Shown here: one piece after another, positions 59,701 to 64,000 of the stretch
How the letters are laid out: every line of letters begins with the position of its first letter
How positions within the stretch are numbered: position 1 is the stretch's first letter
Assembly (NCBI RefSeq): GCF_004348725.1
Contig: NZ_SMKR01000009.1
Span: forward strand, 1 to 64,000
Origin: Kribbella turkmenica
GTDB lineage: Bacteria; Actinomycetota; Actinomycetes; Propionibacteriales; Kribbellaceae
DNA: 64,000 nucleotides
Reading direction: 5' to 3'
Program-made: the position numbers and the translations under genes
The notes under the pieces: generated by a model
The model's input: the letters and a program-made list of their open reading frames with translations, nothing else
Database searches by the model: none
What the model was told of the DNA's origin: nothing

Positions 59701-60017
59701 TCCGGCTGTACGCGACGTCGTACAAGTCCGGGCGGACGCTGCAGGCGCTCCGGCTGAACGGACCGTGGACCGAGACCAACGTGACCTGGAACAACCAGCC
59801 GGCCACCACCGGTACGGCGGCCACCGCCGCCTCGCCGACGTCCAACCGGTACGTCGAGTGGAGTGTGGTGTCGCAACTGCAGAGCATGTACGCCGGCGGC
59901 AATCACGGCTTCCTGATCCGGGACGCGGTGGAGAACGGCGGCGGATCGGACCAGGGATTCCACAGCCGTGAGAAAGGCACGGACAACCCGCCACGCCTGG
60001 TGTTCACCTTCGGGTGA
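50778..60017 (+). CDS. Giant modular secreted protein: three beta-helix, Ig-like and two DNRLRE domains
   Basis: 3,079 residues from ATG 50778. The signal peptide is LVAVTAALTVLIGLVAVPVT ending AAA. The first right-handed beta-helix (about 40-660) opens with the CSLREA-type motif GACSLRAAIQESNA and shows repeating GGG(I/L)..S...(I/V). Two Ig-like repeats follow (about 680-890; FECRL..C..P..YS.L..G.HT..VRAID..GN.D). DNRLRE domain 1 spans about 895-1065 (VTLPAVADSWVDEANP; AVTWNNQPA). Two NosD-like beta-helices (about 1081-1480 and 1801-2180) begin alike (CGQVLT, NDLT..CP.DGLVIGA). Ig-like repeats lie at about 1505-1793 and 2198-2910. DNRLRE domain 2 spans about 2912-3079. No sortase motif or C-terminal helix is present. 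It probably binds or remodels a polysaccharide or forms a surface fibre. Confidence 0.85.
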   Translation: MSDSKQTRRRLVAVTAALTVLIGLVAVPVTPAAASSVYAVTTTVDAVDAAVGDGICATSAGACSLRAAIQESNASTAADTVQVPAGNYALTLPPQGDNLAHSGDLDITRPLNVLGAGATTVTVDANGIDRLVEIHPEAGAVTISGLALREGAHEERGGGLLNSSTGTVRLQNVAVRDSSASTFGGGIANEGTGRLDLTGVTVEGNRTDGEGGGISTGLGTLTITGTSAAPSRIADNEARTGGGLFNSGEPGPDGLPSLATISGATVEFNDALGAGGGVFVGHEGELIVADSTFKDNTAVEYGGAVAAVAKTTVTISRGAMEGNTAGGSGGGLFSDTERPVSVTGVTLTGNIAGDPVSGDGGGGGIEAGGSGAITVSGSTFAANTSIAEGGALATSNNGSVTVRDSTFRDNSSTAGGGAIANSGMRTSLERLVVSGNRAGAEGGGILNDGSGDFTLLESTLSGNTAASGGGLANEADGALRVVRSTIWNNSARSGAEEDSGLGGGVYGLGDAEATYENTTISGNYAQVRGGGLYIDSDSTVHVNSTTISHNSSPVASGVGGEVTVPAVPVVPSPSVILRNSVVAGNRLGADCNFAIGSEGGNLDSADTCYFRGPRDRNNVGDPRLDAVADNGGPTMTQALRVDSFAVDGGVSPCPPTDQRGVTRPKNGRCDSGAFEHEGPFGPPDTTPPTTTLIDPPASVGETATFRFGGADNVTPLGDLLFECRILNNDPTDPPDPTDPTEPPDPEFAFVGCPNPYVVQAVEEGQNRIEVRAVDRAGNTDQTPAVHEFVAGQDGTPPQTIFTLTPPNPSNGRTATFGFTATDDITPPLLIEFECRLDSTDEEAWVECFNPTTFSNLTPGQHTVQVRAIDEMDNIDPTPATYTWTVASPVDCDEANVTLPAVADSWVDEANPLENFGSLEELTVRSDSPGADARALVRFGLPGTIPAGCELTSATLRLHSEGGEPGRTLAAVPIDAAWAETAVTWNNQPAAAGTAVNATSGSGFREWNLIAAVTAMLAGGPNHGFLIRDTAEEADPAAEQSFASRQVEPDPSQPPVQPQLVLRFGGPGTPPPPPPADPVPATVSCGQVLTQSTKLLNDLTDCPLDGLVIGAPNIAVDLNGHTVDGPGYFPDQPGSPIELPEDGLPAGVRNVGYAGVVVRNGTITEFGYGVHLMAGSRFGTVQGLTLRGNATAGIELSDADDGRNGNKVIGNTLTGNEVGIALYDDSENSLVENNTLTGNFGVAIHAWSGSGHQVTGNRISGVTTDPLLDSDGGIRLEGSTDNVLVANTVSDTGDAGVIITAGAHRNRVEDGTFSRTGDAGVSVEESDGSQVLGNAAYLASDSGVSLTGANSSVVRGNDVRFNPGGVELDNSSDNLIEDNDAGRSTGSGISVSGDSFRNRILANTAIATGADGISIVGEALDANGDPAGGNLVQGNTAHSNLGDGVSTAAGHTLTGNLTHNNAAYGIQAAEPNVDGGGNVANGNGNPEQCAGVVCGPGAAVPPVLPDLVAPDTRITAAPADPSSSSGTAVFSFTGTDDVAPPSALRFECRLDGPPIDPNDPDGGEGWAECPDPTSYGFLPAGEHTFDVRAIDPSGNVDLTPASVTWTVVPAPPGPDDVPPSTTIYSGPDLVSSSTEATFGFRGSDNATPGPNLRYECKFDSGAFTACVSPRTYSGLALGEHTIQVRAIDLAGNVDPTPATRIWTIEAPPPDTTAPDTLIASGPDASTVAATATFTFTSTEPGSTFACALDGTTYVPCTSPRTLSGLTVGDHTFRVRATDAAGNADQSPAAYSWTVQSAPVPVTVGCGQVLTRSSLITNDLTNCPNDGLVIGASGITIDLDGSVIDGIGQGTGIRNPGFDSVTITGGTVQEFDYGVQLTAGTALGIVGALTIRLNQEAGVQLVDADDGVNGNIVRENSIAGNGAGLSLGGGTQGAAVLRNTIGGSALHGIRVLGATGNTLEGNTVTGSSENGMLFDAAGNNTVVSNSVTASAKSAILVQAGSHANLIRGNTLREGEAGIELTDSDGTEVVANIANQMDKPGIVLERAHDTVVRGNDVRFNGGGIELLESNNNRLESNNASENSDTGISLGALSLGNVVLTNDAGANDSDGISVEAEVLPGSVLPGNLLERNTAHDNSGDGITVNKAGHTVTANSANSNDGWGIYAEIDNVDGGGNRAVGNTEPAQCYTIECNGGPPVPPELAPPDTELLEFPANPSGSRSAAFIFTGIDDNTPLTELAFECRIDNGAFTDCENPRLYSGLAPGTHTFQVRAVDLAGKVDPTPASYAWVIELPPPGVPPDTTVQSGPPVQTPLENALFTFGSNEPDTTFQCSLDGAAFTACTSPQEYEEVAYGAHEFQVRAIDPEGNVDASPAVHTWTRTGPPVVTITSGPADPTTQNDATFAFTANEPVTKYECSIDLGAFTECTSPVTFEGLAVGDHSLRIQATDLDELVSGPDEMGVFEWTVEPSLDDVPPQTVLTSGPATPSGDATFVFAGTDNVTSPQGLTFECRLDSDNEADFAECTSPYTYPNPDFPEPLTVGQHTVDIRAIDVEDNVDPTPVRHTWTYSGDTAAPSTTFVSGPPATTAATEATISFNADDPFATFECSLDNAPFEPCESPHQVQSLEPGAHELRVRATDLSGNTETTPVVRGWTVVAAPETTITSGPAATTTSTTATFAFSSDQAGSTFACSLNGSAFTVCTSPATYTVAGGLHEFAVRATNGLGQVDQSPAEHAWTVDAPPPTPPETTITGQPDATTSDTTATFTFVADQAGSTFECSVDEAPYSACTSPVHLTGLAIGEHVFSVRATDPGGEVDATPADYEWDVTAPAPPDTTIGTAPSATTTATTASFTFSATKAGSTFRCSLDGAAATVCTSPVNLTGLALGSHTFRVHAVDPDGLVDATPAVHTWTITTPAPVCTPTTVTVGAVADSWLLQSSGGQNYGTDSVLKVDTKSGANARAVVRFNLPAIPAGCQLLDAKLRLYATSYKSGRTLQALRLNGPWTETNVTWNNQPATTGTAATAASPTSNRYVEWSVVSQLQSMYAGGNHGFLIRDAVENGGGSDQGFHSREKGTDNPPRLVFTFG

Positions 60018-60038
60018 GGTGATGTTCACCTTCGGGTG
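60001..60038 (+). repeat. Tandem 16-base repeat with UUCG hairpins at the end of the giant gene
   Basis: TGTTCACCTTCGGGTG occurs at 60001-60016 and again at 60023-60038. Each copy folds as CACC-TTCG-GGTG, a stem with the very stable UUCG loop. The first copy contains the gene's last codons and the second is untranslated. It may mark an mRNA end or a pause before the kinase gene. Confidence 0.6.
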
Positions 60039-60124
60039 GAAAAGTCTGGTGGTTAGCGGTGGGGGTGCGATCTGGTGCGGACGCAGCAGAGACCGGCCGG
60101 GGAACGGCGCGGTAGGTGAGGGCC

Positions 60125-61618
60125 ATGAGGGGGATCGGCTCGGGGGAGGACGAAGGGTCGGCCGTGTCCGGGCGGTTGGGGCAGGCGTTGTCGAACCTGC
60201 CTCGCTCGGTCCGGGCGCGGATCCTCGCCTGGGTGCTGCTGCTGGCCGCGGTCGGGATGGCCGGCGCGGCCGGTACGGCGTACGTCCTCGAGCGGCAGCG
60301 GATCGACGTACGGATCGAGCAGGCGCTGCAGCAGGAGGTCTCGGAGTTCGCCGAGTTCCGGCGGTCGGCGGTGGATCCGCGCGACGGTGGACAGTTCACC
60401 ACGTTGGAGCGGATGTTCGAGATCGCGCTGCGGCGGAACGTGGCCGACCACCACCAGACGCTGGCCGCGTACCTGCCGACCAAGACCCTCTCGCCGGTCG
60501 GCGGGACGCTGGCGCTGCACTCCGATCCGGCGTTCCGGGAGCTGGTGACCGGATCCCGGCAGGCGACCTCGGGGTCCTACCGGCCGCCGGATGCCGGCGA
60601 GATCCGCTACTCCACCGTGCCGGTGCAGCTGGGCGACGCGCGCGGCACGTTCGTCGTGGTGTACTTCACCGCGCCGGAGCGGTCCGAGCTGACCGAGGTG
60701 TTCCAGATCTACTCGGTGGTGGCGGTCGCCGCGCTGGCGGTGATCGCGCTGGCCGGCTGGCTGGCCGCGGGCCGGCTGCTGCGGCCGATCCGGGATGTCC
60801 GGCAGACCGCGCAGCAGATCAGCCAGACCGACCTCGTCCGCCGGATCGTTGTCCATGGCAACGACGACGTGTCGTCGCTGGCCCGGACCTTCAACGCGAT
60901 GCTGGACCGGCTGGAGGAGGCGTTCGCGACGCAGCGCCGGTTCCTCGACGAGGCGGGGCACGAGCTGCGGACGCCGATCACCATCGTCCGCGGTCACCTG
61001 GAGCTGATGAATCCCCGCGACGCCGAGGAGACCGAGGAGGTCCGGGAGCTGCTGCTGGACGAGCTGGACCGGATGAGCCGCTCGGTCGAGGATCTGATCG
61101 TGCTGGCGAAGGCGGAACGGCCGGACTTCCTGCGCACCGACGTGGTCGACATCGGCCGGCTGACCGACGTCGTCCTGGACAAGGCGCGGGCACTCGGTGA
61201 CCGCTCCTGGCGGATCGACCAGCGGGCGGACGCCTGGGTGGTGGCCGACGGGCAGCGGCTCACCCAGGCGCTGGTCCAGCTCGCCGAGAACGCGGTGAAG
61301 TTCACCCGGCCGTCCGACCAGGTGACGATCGGCTCGTCCGCCGACGGCGACACCGTCCGGCTGTGGGTCCGCGACTCCGGGCCCGGGATCGCCCCTGAGG
61401 ACACCGAGCGCATCTTCGAGCGGTTCCAGCGCGGCCACAGCGTGATCCGGGCGGACGGCTCCGGTCTGGGACTGGCGATCGTCCGGGCGATCGTGGAGGC
61501 ACACGGTGGCTCGGTCGAGGTCGAGTCCGGCCCGGGCCGCGGGGCGAACTTCGTGCTGCGGATCCCGCGGGTCGCCGTCCCCGCGTGGACGGCGCCGACC
61601 GAGGAAGTGGCGCTGTGA
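60125..61618 (+). CDS. Sensor histidine kinase (paralogue of the 19.8 kb kinase)
   Basis: 497 residues from ATG 60125 (GTG 60116, three codons earlier, is possible). Helices at about 34-54 and 195-215 surround an extracellular sensor of about 140 residues. HAMP (AAGRLLRPIRDVRQTAQQIS), H box DEAGHELRTPITIVRGHLEL (H279), N box LVQLAENAVKFT, G boxes RDSGPGIAP and DGSGLGLAIVRAIVEAH follow. The transmitter is close to that of the first kinase, but the sensor differs. It lies 107 bases after the giant surface-protein gene and is coupled by 4 bases to its regulator. Confidence 0.92.
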   Translation: MRGIGSGEDEGSAVSGRLGQALSNLPRSVRARILAWVLLLAAVGMAGAAGTAYVLERQRIDVRIEQALQQEVSEFAEFRRSAVDPRDGGQFTTLERMFEIALRRNVADHHQTLAAYLPTKTLSPVGGTLALHSDPAFRELVTGSRQATSGSYRPPDAGEIRYSTVPVQLGDARGTFVVVYFTAPERSELTEVFQIYSVVAVAALAVIALAGWLAAGRLLRPIRDVRQTAQQISQTDLVRRIVVHGNDDVSSLARTFNAMLDRLEEAFATQRRFLDEAGHELRTPITIVRGHLELMNPRDAEETEEVRELLLDELDRMSRSVEDLIVLAKAERPDFLRTDVVDIGRLTDVVLDKARALGDRSWRIDQRADAWVVADGQRLTQALVQLAENAVKFTRPSDQVTIGSSADGDTVRLWVRDSGPGIAPEDTERIFERFQRGHSVIRADGSGLGLAIVRAIVEAHGGSVEVESGPGRGANFVLRIPRVAVPAWTAPTEEVAL

Positions 61619-62271
61619 GCCGGGTGCTGATCGCGGAGGACGAGGAACGGATCGCGTCCTTCATCGCCAAGGGGTTGCGTGCCAACGGGTTCACGCCGAC
61701 GGTGGTCGGCGACGGCCGGTCGGCGCTGGAGCATGGGCTGACCGGTGAGTTCGACCTGCTGCTGCTCGACCTCGGCCTGCCGTTGCTCGACGGGTTCAGC
61801 GTGCTCGGCCGGCTGCGCACGGCCGGGAGCACGATGCCGGTCGTGATCCTGACTGCGCGGAGCTCGGTGCAGGACACGGTCGCGGGACTGGAGGGCGGAG
61901 CCGACGACTATCTCAGCAAGCCTTTCCGCTTCGAGGAGCTGCTGGCCCGGATCCGGCTGCGGTTACGGGAGGACCGCACCGGCGAACCGACGACGCTGCG
62001 GTGGGGGTCGCTCGCGCTGGACCTGCGGGCGCGCTGCGCGGTGGTCGACGGGAAGGTCGTGCCGCTCACGGCCCGGGAGTTCATGCTCGCGGAGACGTTC
62101 CTGCGCAACGGCGGTCAGGTGCTGTCGCGGGAGCTGTTGCTGAGCCGGATCTGGGGGTTCGACTTCGACCCGACGTCCAACGTGGTCGACGTGTACGTCC
62201 GGTACCTGCGCCGCAAGCTGGGCGCGGAGCGGTTCGAGACGGTACGCGGTGCCGGATACCGGCTCGTCTAG
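61615..62271 (+). CDS. OmpR-family response regulator (paralogue of the 21.2 kb regulator)
   Basis: 218 residues from GTG 61615. AEDEERIASFIAKGLRANGF, D52 in LLLLDLGLPLLDG, Lys in DDYLSKPFRFEELLARI, and the winged helix SRELLLSRIWGFDFDPTSNV with YVRYLRRKLGAERF. Whole stretches are shared with the first regulator, including the recognition helix region, so both may read similar DNA. A three-repeat site with 11-base spacing lies in the promoter of the next gene. Confidence 0.94.
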   Translation: MSRVLIAEDEERIASFIAKGLRANGFTPTVVGDGRSALEHGLTGEFDLLLLDLGLPLLDGFSVLGRLRTAGSTMPVVILTARSSVQDTVAGLEGGADDYLSKPFRFEELLARIRLRLREDRTGEPTTLRWGSLALDLRARCAVVDGKVVPLTAREFMLAETFLRNGGQVLSRELLLSRIWGFDFDPTSNVVDVYVRYLRRKLGAERFETVRGAGYRLV

Positions 62272-62328
62272 CACCGCGTACCGCTCCTCTGTTGGGGGTA
62301 GAGGCCCCGGAGTCTCGTGGTCAGGCGG

Positions 62329-62832
62329 TCAGAGCCGCCGGCACTGGTCCTCCTTGTTGCCACCGACAACGTTGCCGGTGCCGGTCGGGGCGGGGACGTT
62401 CGACTTGCACTGCAGGTTGCCGTTCACGCGGTTGGCGGTGAAGTACTGCGCCCCGCGGTTGGTGAACGACTGGATGTCGCCGCCGACCCGGTTCGAGCGC
62501 AGCGACGCGGTCCCGCCCTGCTTCAGCTGGATGCTGCCGCCCACTGTGGACGAGGTGACGATGACGCCTTTGTGACCCTCGGCCTGGATGTTGCCGATGA
62601 CCCGGATGGCGGACGCGCCCAGCGTGGCGCCGCGCTCCACCTTCAACGTGCCTTTGACAGTGGTCCGGCTGAGGTTGCAGGTGGCGCCGGCCGGAACCCG
62701 CAGGTTGTCCACGGTGACGGCCCCGAGGGTGCCGCGGCAGACGCGTTCCTCGGCTTGGGCGACGGGTGCGGTCAGAACGCTGCCGGCCAGAACCACGGCG
62801 CCTGCTCCGGCCACGATGATGGAGCGCTTCAT
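62329..62832 (-). CDS. Small secreted beta-helix-like protein
   Basis: 167 residues. The signal peptide is MKRSIIVAGAGAVVLAGSVL ending AQA. The mature part repeats a pattern of about 20 residues, such as LRVPAGATCNLSRTTVKGTL, LKVERGATLGASAIRVIGNI and STVGGSIQLKQGGTASLRSN, with Gly-turns and alternating Val/Ile, as in parallel beta-helices. Four Cys residues may pair. GGAGG lies 8 bases before the ATG. It is convergent with the response regulator, and its promoter holds three repeats with 11-base period. No enzyme motif is visible; a surface or matrix role is inferred. Confidence 0.75.
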   Translation of the reverse strand: MKRSIIVAGAGAVVLAGSVLTAPVAQAEERVCRGTLGAVTVDNLRVPAGATCNLSRTTVKGTLKVERGATLGASAIRVIGNIQAEGHKGVIVTSSTVGGSIQLKQGGTASLRSNRVGGDIQSFTNRGAQYFTANRVNGNLQCKSNVPAPTGTGNVVGGNKEDQCRRL

Positions 62833-62894
62833 TCATGTCCTCCGGTCTCGGGACGGCCGGTCCGGCCGTCTACCGGACACTGTGACCGCGCTGG

Positions 62895-62922
62895 ATGAGA
62901 GCTCCGTGAAGCAACGATGAGA
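62895..62922 (-). promoter_or_regulatory. Three direct repeats with 11-base period in the promoter of the small secreted protein
   Basis: On the plus strand ATGAGA (62895), GTGAAG (62906) and ATGAGA (62917) are exactly 11 bases apart; read on the minus strand they are TCTCAT, CTTCAC, TCTCAT. The outer repeats match those beside the first two-component system. Confidence 0.55.
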
Positions 62923-62943
62923 TTGCGTTCATCGACCGTCGGC

Positions 62944-62967
62944 AGTCCAGTCGTGTCAGACTGGACT
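62944..62967. promoter_or_regulatory. Inverted repeat before the MocR-type gene, probable autoregulatory operator
   Basis: AGTCCAGTC-GTGTCA-GACTGGACT has perfect 9-base arms and ends one base before the start codon at 62969. A bound repressor would block the promoter and the start. Confidence 0.65.
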
Positions 62968-62968
62968 T

Positions 62969-64000
62969 ATGTGGCGAGTGGGTGACCTGGATCCGGCGGA
63001 CGGGACCAAGACCGAACAGGTCGAGGCGCTCGTACTGCGGCGGATCGAGCGCGGGGACCTGTCGATCGGCTCCCGGCTGCCCTCGGAGCGGGTGCTGGCG
63101 GAGCGACTCGGACTCAGCCGCGTGACCGTCGTACGGGCGCTCGATCACCTGCGCGCGGACGGCGTACTGGAGACCAGGCGGGGCTCCGGGACCGTCGTAC
63201 GACCACTCGACCGGCTGCTGGACCCGATCGCGCCGGTGTCGACCGTGACGGCGGGGGACCAGCCGCTGCTGGACCTGCGGTTCGCGACGACCGCCGCACC
63301 GCACGACGTGGCCGAGGTGGCTGCCCAGATCGTCGTGGACGGCCTTCCGCAAGCCATGGGCGGCGACGGACCACCCCCGGGCGGTTCATTGGAGTTGCGT
63401 GCGGCATTGGCGGCCAGGCTCACCACTGAGGGGGTGCCAACCGAGCCCGACCAGCTCACACTCACCGTCGGAGCAGCGGCTGGACTCAATGCCGCACTGG
63501 CCGGTCTGGACCTGGGACCGGGCGTGGCGATCACCGAGACCCCGACGTACCCCGCTGCCTTCGACCTGCTCCGCAAACACCGGCTCGACGTCGCCGGCTG
63601 GCCCGCTGGCGTCTGGGACACCGACCAACTCACCCACCTCTGCAGGCGCCATCGCCCCAAGGTCATCTACCTGCAGGCCGACAACCACAACCCGACCGGG
63701 CTGAGCCTCCCGGCTGATCGACGTACGGCGGTCGTCGAGATCGCCCGGCGCTATGGCGCCGCACTGATCAGTGATGAGACGATGCGGCCGCTGTGGCTGG
63801 CCAGTGGGGAGCAGGCCGAGCCGCTGAGTCGCTATCCGCGCACGGTCAGTGTCGGCTCGCTCAGCAAGACGGTCTGGGGTGGACTGCGCGTCGGCTGGGT
63901 TCGTACGGGCAAACAACTGCGGAGACGCATCAACACCGCGGCTCAGCTGAGTGTGGCGTCACCGAGCGCACTGGACGACCTGCTGGCGCAGGCGATCGTC
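62969..64000 (+). CDS. MocR-type (GntR/aminotransferase) regulator, 3' end missing
   Basis: 344 codons are visible before the right edge; the family is 450-480. The GntR winged helix is EQVEALVLRRIERGDLSIGS, RLPSERVLAERLGLSRVTVV and DGVLETRRGSGTVV. The aminotransferase-like domain begins near residue 90 and shows TVGAAAGLNAALAGLDLGPG, QADNHNPTGLSLP (the Asn of the PLP pocket), LISDETMRPLW (the Asp) and SVGSLSKTVWGGLRVGW with the PLP Lys. Such proteins sense PLP or an amine. No ribosome-binding site is evident because the operator abuts the ATG. Confidence 0.9.
   Translation, partial: MWRVGDLDPADGTKTEQVEALVLRRIERGDLSIGSRLPSERVLAERLGLSRVTVVRALDHLRADGVLETRRGSGTVVRPLDRLLDPIAPVSTVTAGDQPLLDLRFATTAAPHDVAEVAAQIVVDGLPQAMGGDGPPPGGSLELRAALAARLTTEGVPTEPDQLTLTVGAAAGLNAALAGLDLGPGVAITETPTYPAAFDLLRKHRLDVAGWPAGVWDTDQLTHLCRRHRPKVIYLQADNHNPTGLSLPADRRTAVVEIARRYGAALISDETMRPLWLASGEQAEPLSRYPRTVSVGSLSKTVWGGLRVGWVRTGKQLRRRINTAAQLSVASPSALDDLLAQAIV

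Noticed and set aside
1-64000. tRNA, rRNA, insertion sequences or prophage genes
   Set aside because: No cloverleaf pattern, transposase, integrase or terminal inverted repeats were recognised by reading. A tRNA/IS search would be needed to exclude small ones.

Overview
The window is high-GC actinobacterial chromosome. Third codon positions are strongly G/C, GTG starts and 4-base stop/start overlaps are common, and several genes have a TANNNT hexamer 6-7 bases before the start codon (leaderless type). The density of glycoside hydrolases with LacI/ROK regulators and the codon style suggest a soil saprophyte of the Kribbella/Nocardioidaceae kind; that placement is inference. No rRNA, tRNA, CRISPR array, IS element or prophage was seen. 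The first and last genes run off the window.

Layout. 1-5.7 kb: end of a ribose-type sugar ABC permease, a Tat-exported GH127 arabinofuranosidase, a decayed fragment, a GNAT enzyme and a sulfatase. 5.9-10.5 kb: a VOC protein overlapping a SigG-type ECF sigma factor, then a beta-phosphoglucomutase/GH65 phosphorylase pair. 10.5-14.1 kb: an inositol-phosphate cytidylyltransferase/CDP-alcohol transferase fusion, and a rightward cluster of a small membrane protein, a cupredoxin-like lipoprotein and a polytopic membrane protein. 14.1-19.5 kb: a gene relic, a Gmad2-type membrane protein, a GH5-CBM13 enzyme, a divergent EamA/LysR pair and a copper-only-type SOD. 19.5-22.9 kb: a two-component system with a direct-repeat site, DUF1918 and LysE. 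23-39.4 kb is a sugar-utilisation island: GH31 alpha-xylosidase, GH3, ROK regulator, an ABC importer with GH42, LacI regulator, GH36 alpha-galactosidase and a frameshifted EamA gene. 39.4-50.5 kb: MarR, two glycosyltransferases, a PLP dehydratase, an ATP-grasp enzyme, a second two-component system followed by a broken ECF sigma gene, and a family A DNA polymerase without a 5'-nuclease. 50.5-62.8 kb: a 3,079-residue modular beta-helix/Ig/DNRLRE surface protein, a third two-component system paralogous to the first, and a small secreted beta-helix-like protein. A MocR-type regulator begins at the right edge.

How the parts work together. One perfect 16-base palindrome, GTCGAAGCGCTTCGAC, lies before GH31 and the LacI gene and twice (once with a single end mismatch) before GH3. 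This defines a small xyloglucan-oligosaccharide regulon read from sequence. The ABC-GH42 operon has its own imperfect palindrome beside the divergent ROK gene. The two paralogous two-component systems each sit near three YCTCAY-like repeats spaced 11 bases apart, the usual geometry for OmpR-class regulators. The right-hand copy lies in the promoter of the small secreted protein. At least four genes are visibly broken, two of them by internal deletions that left both ends in place.
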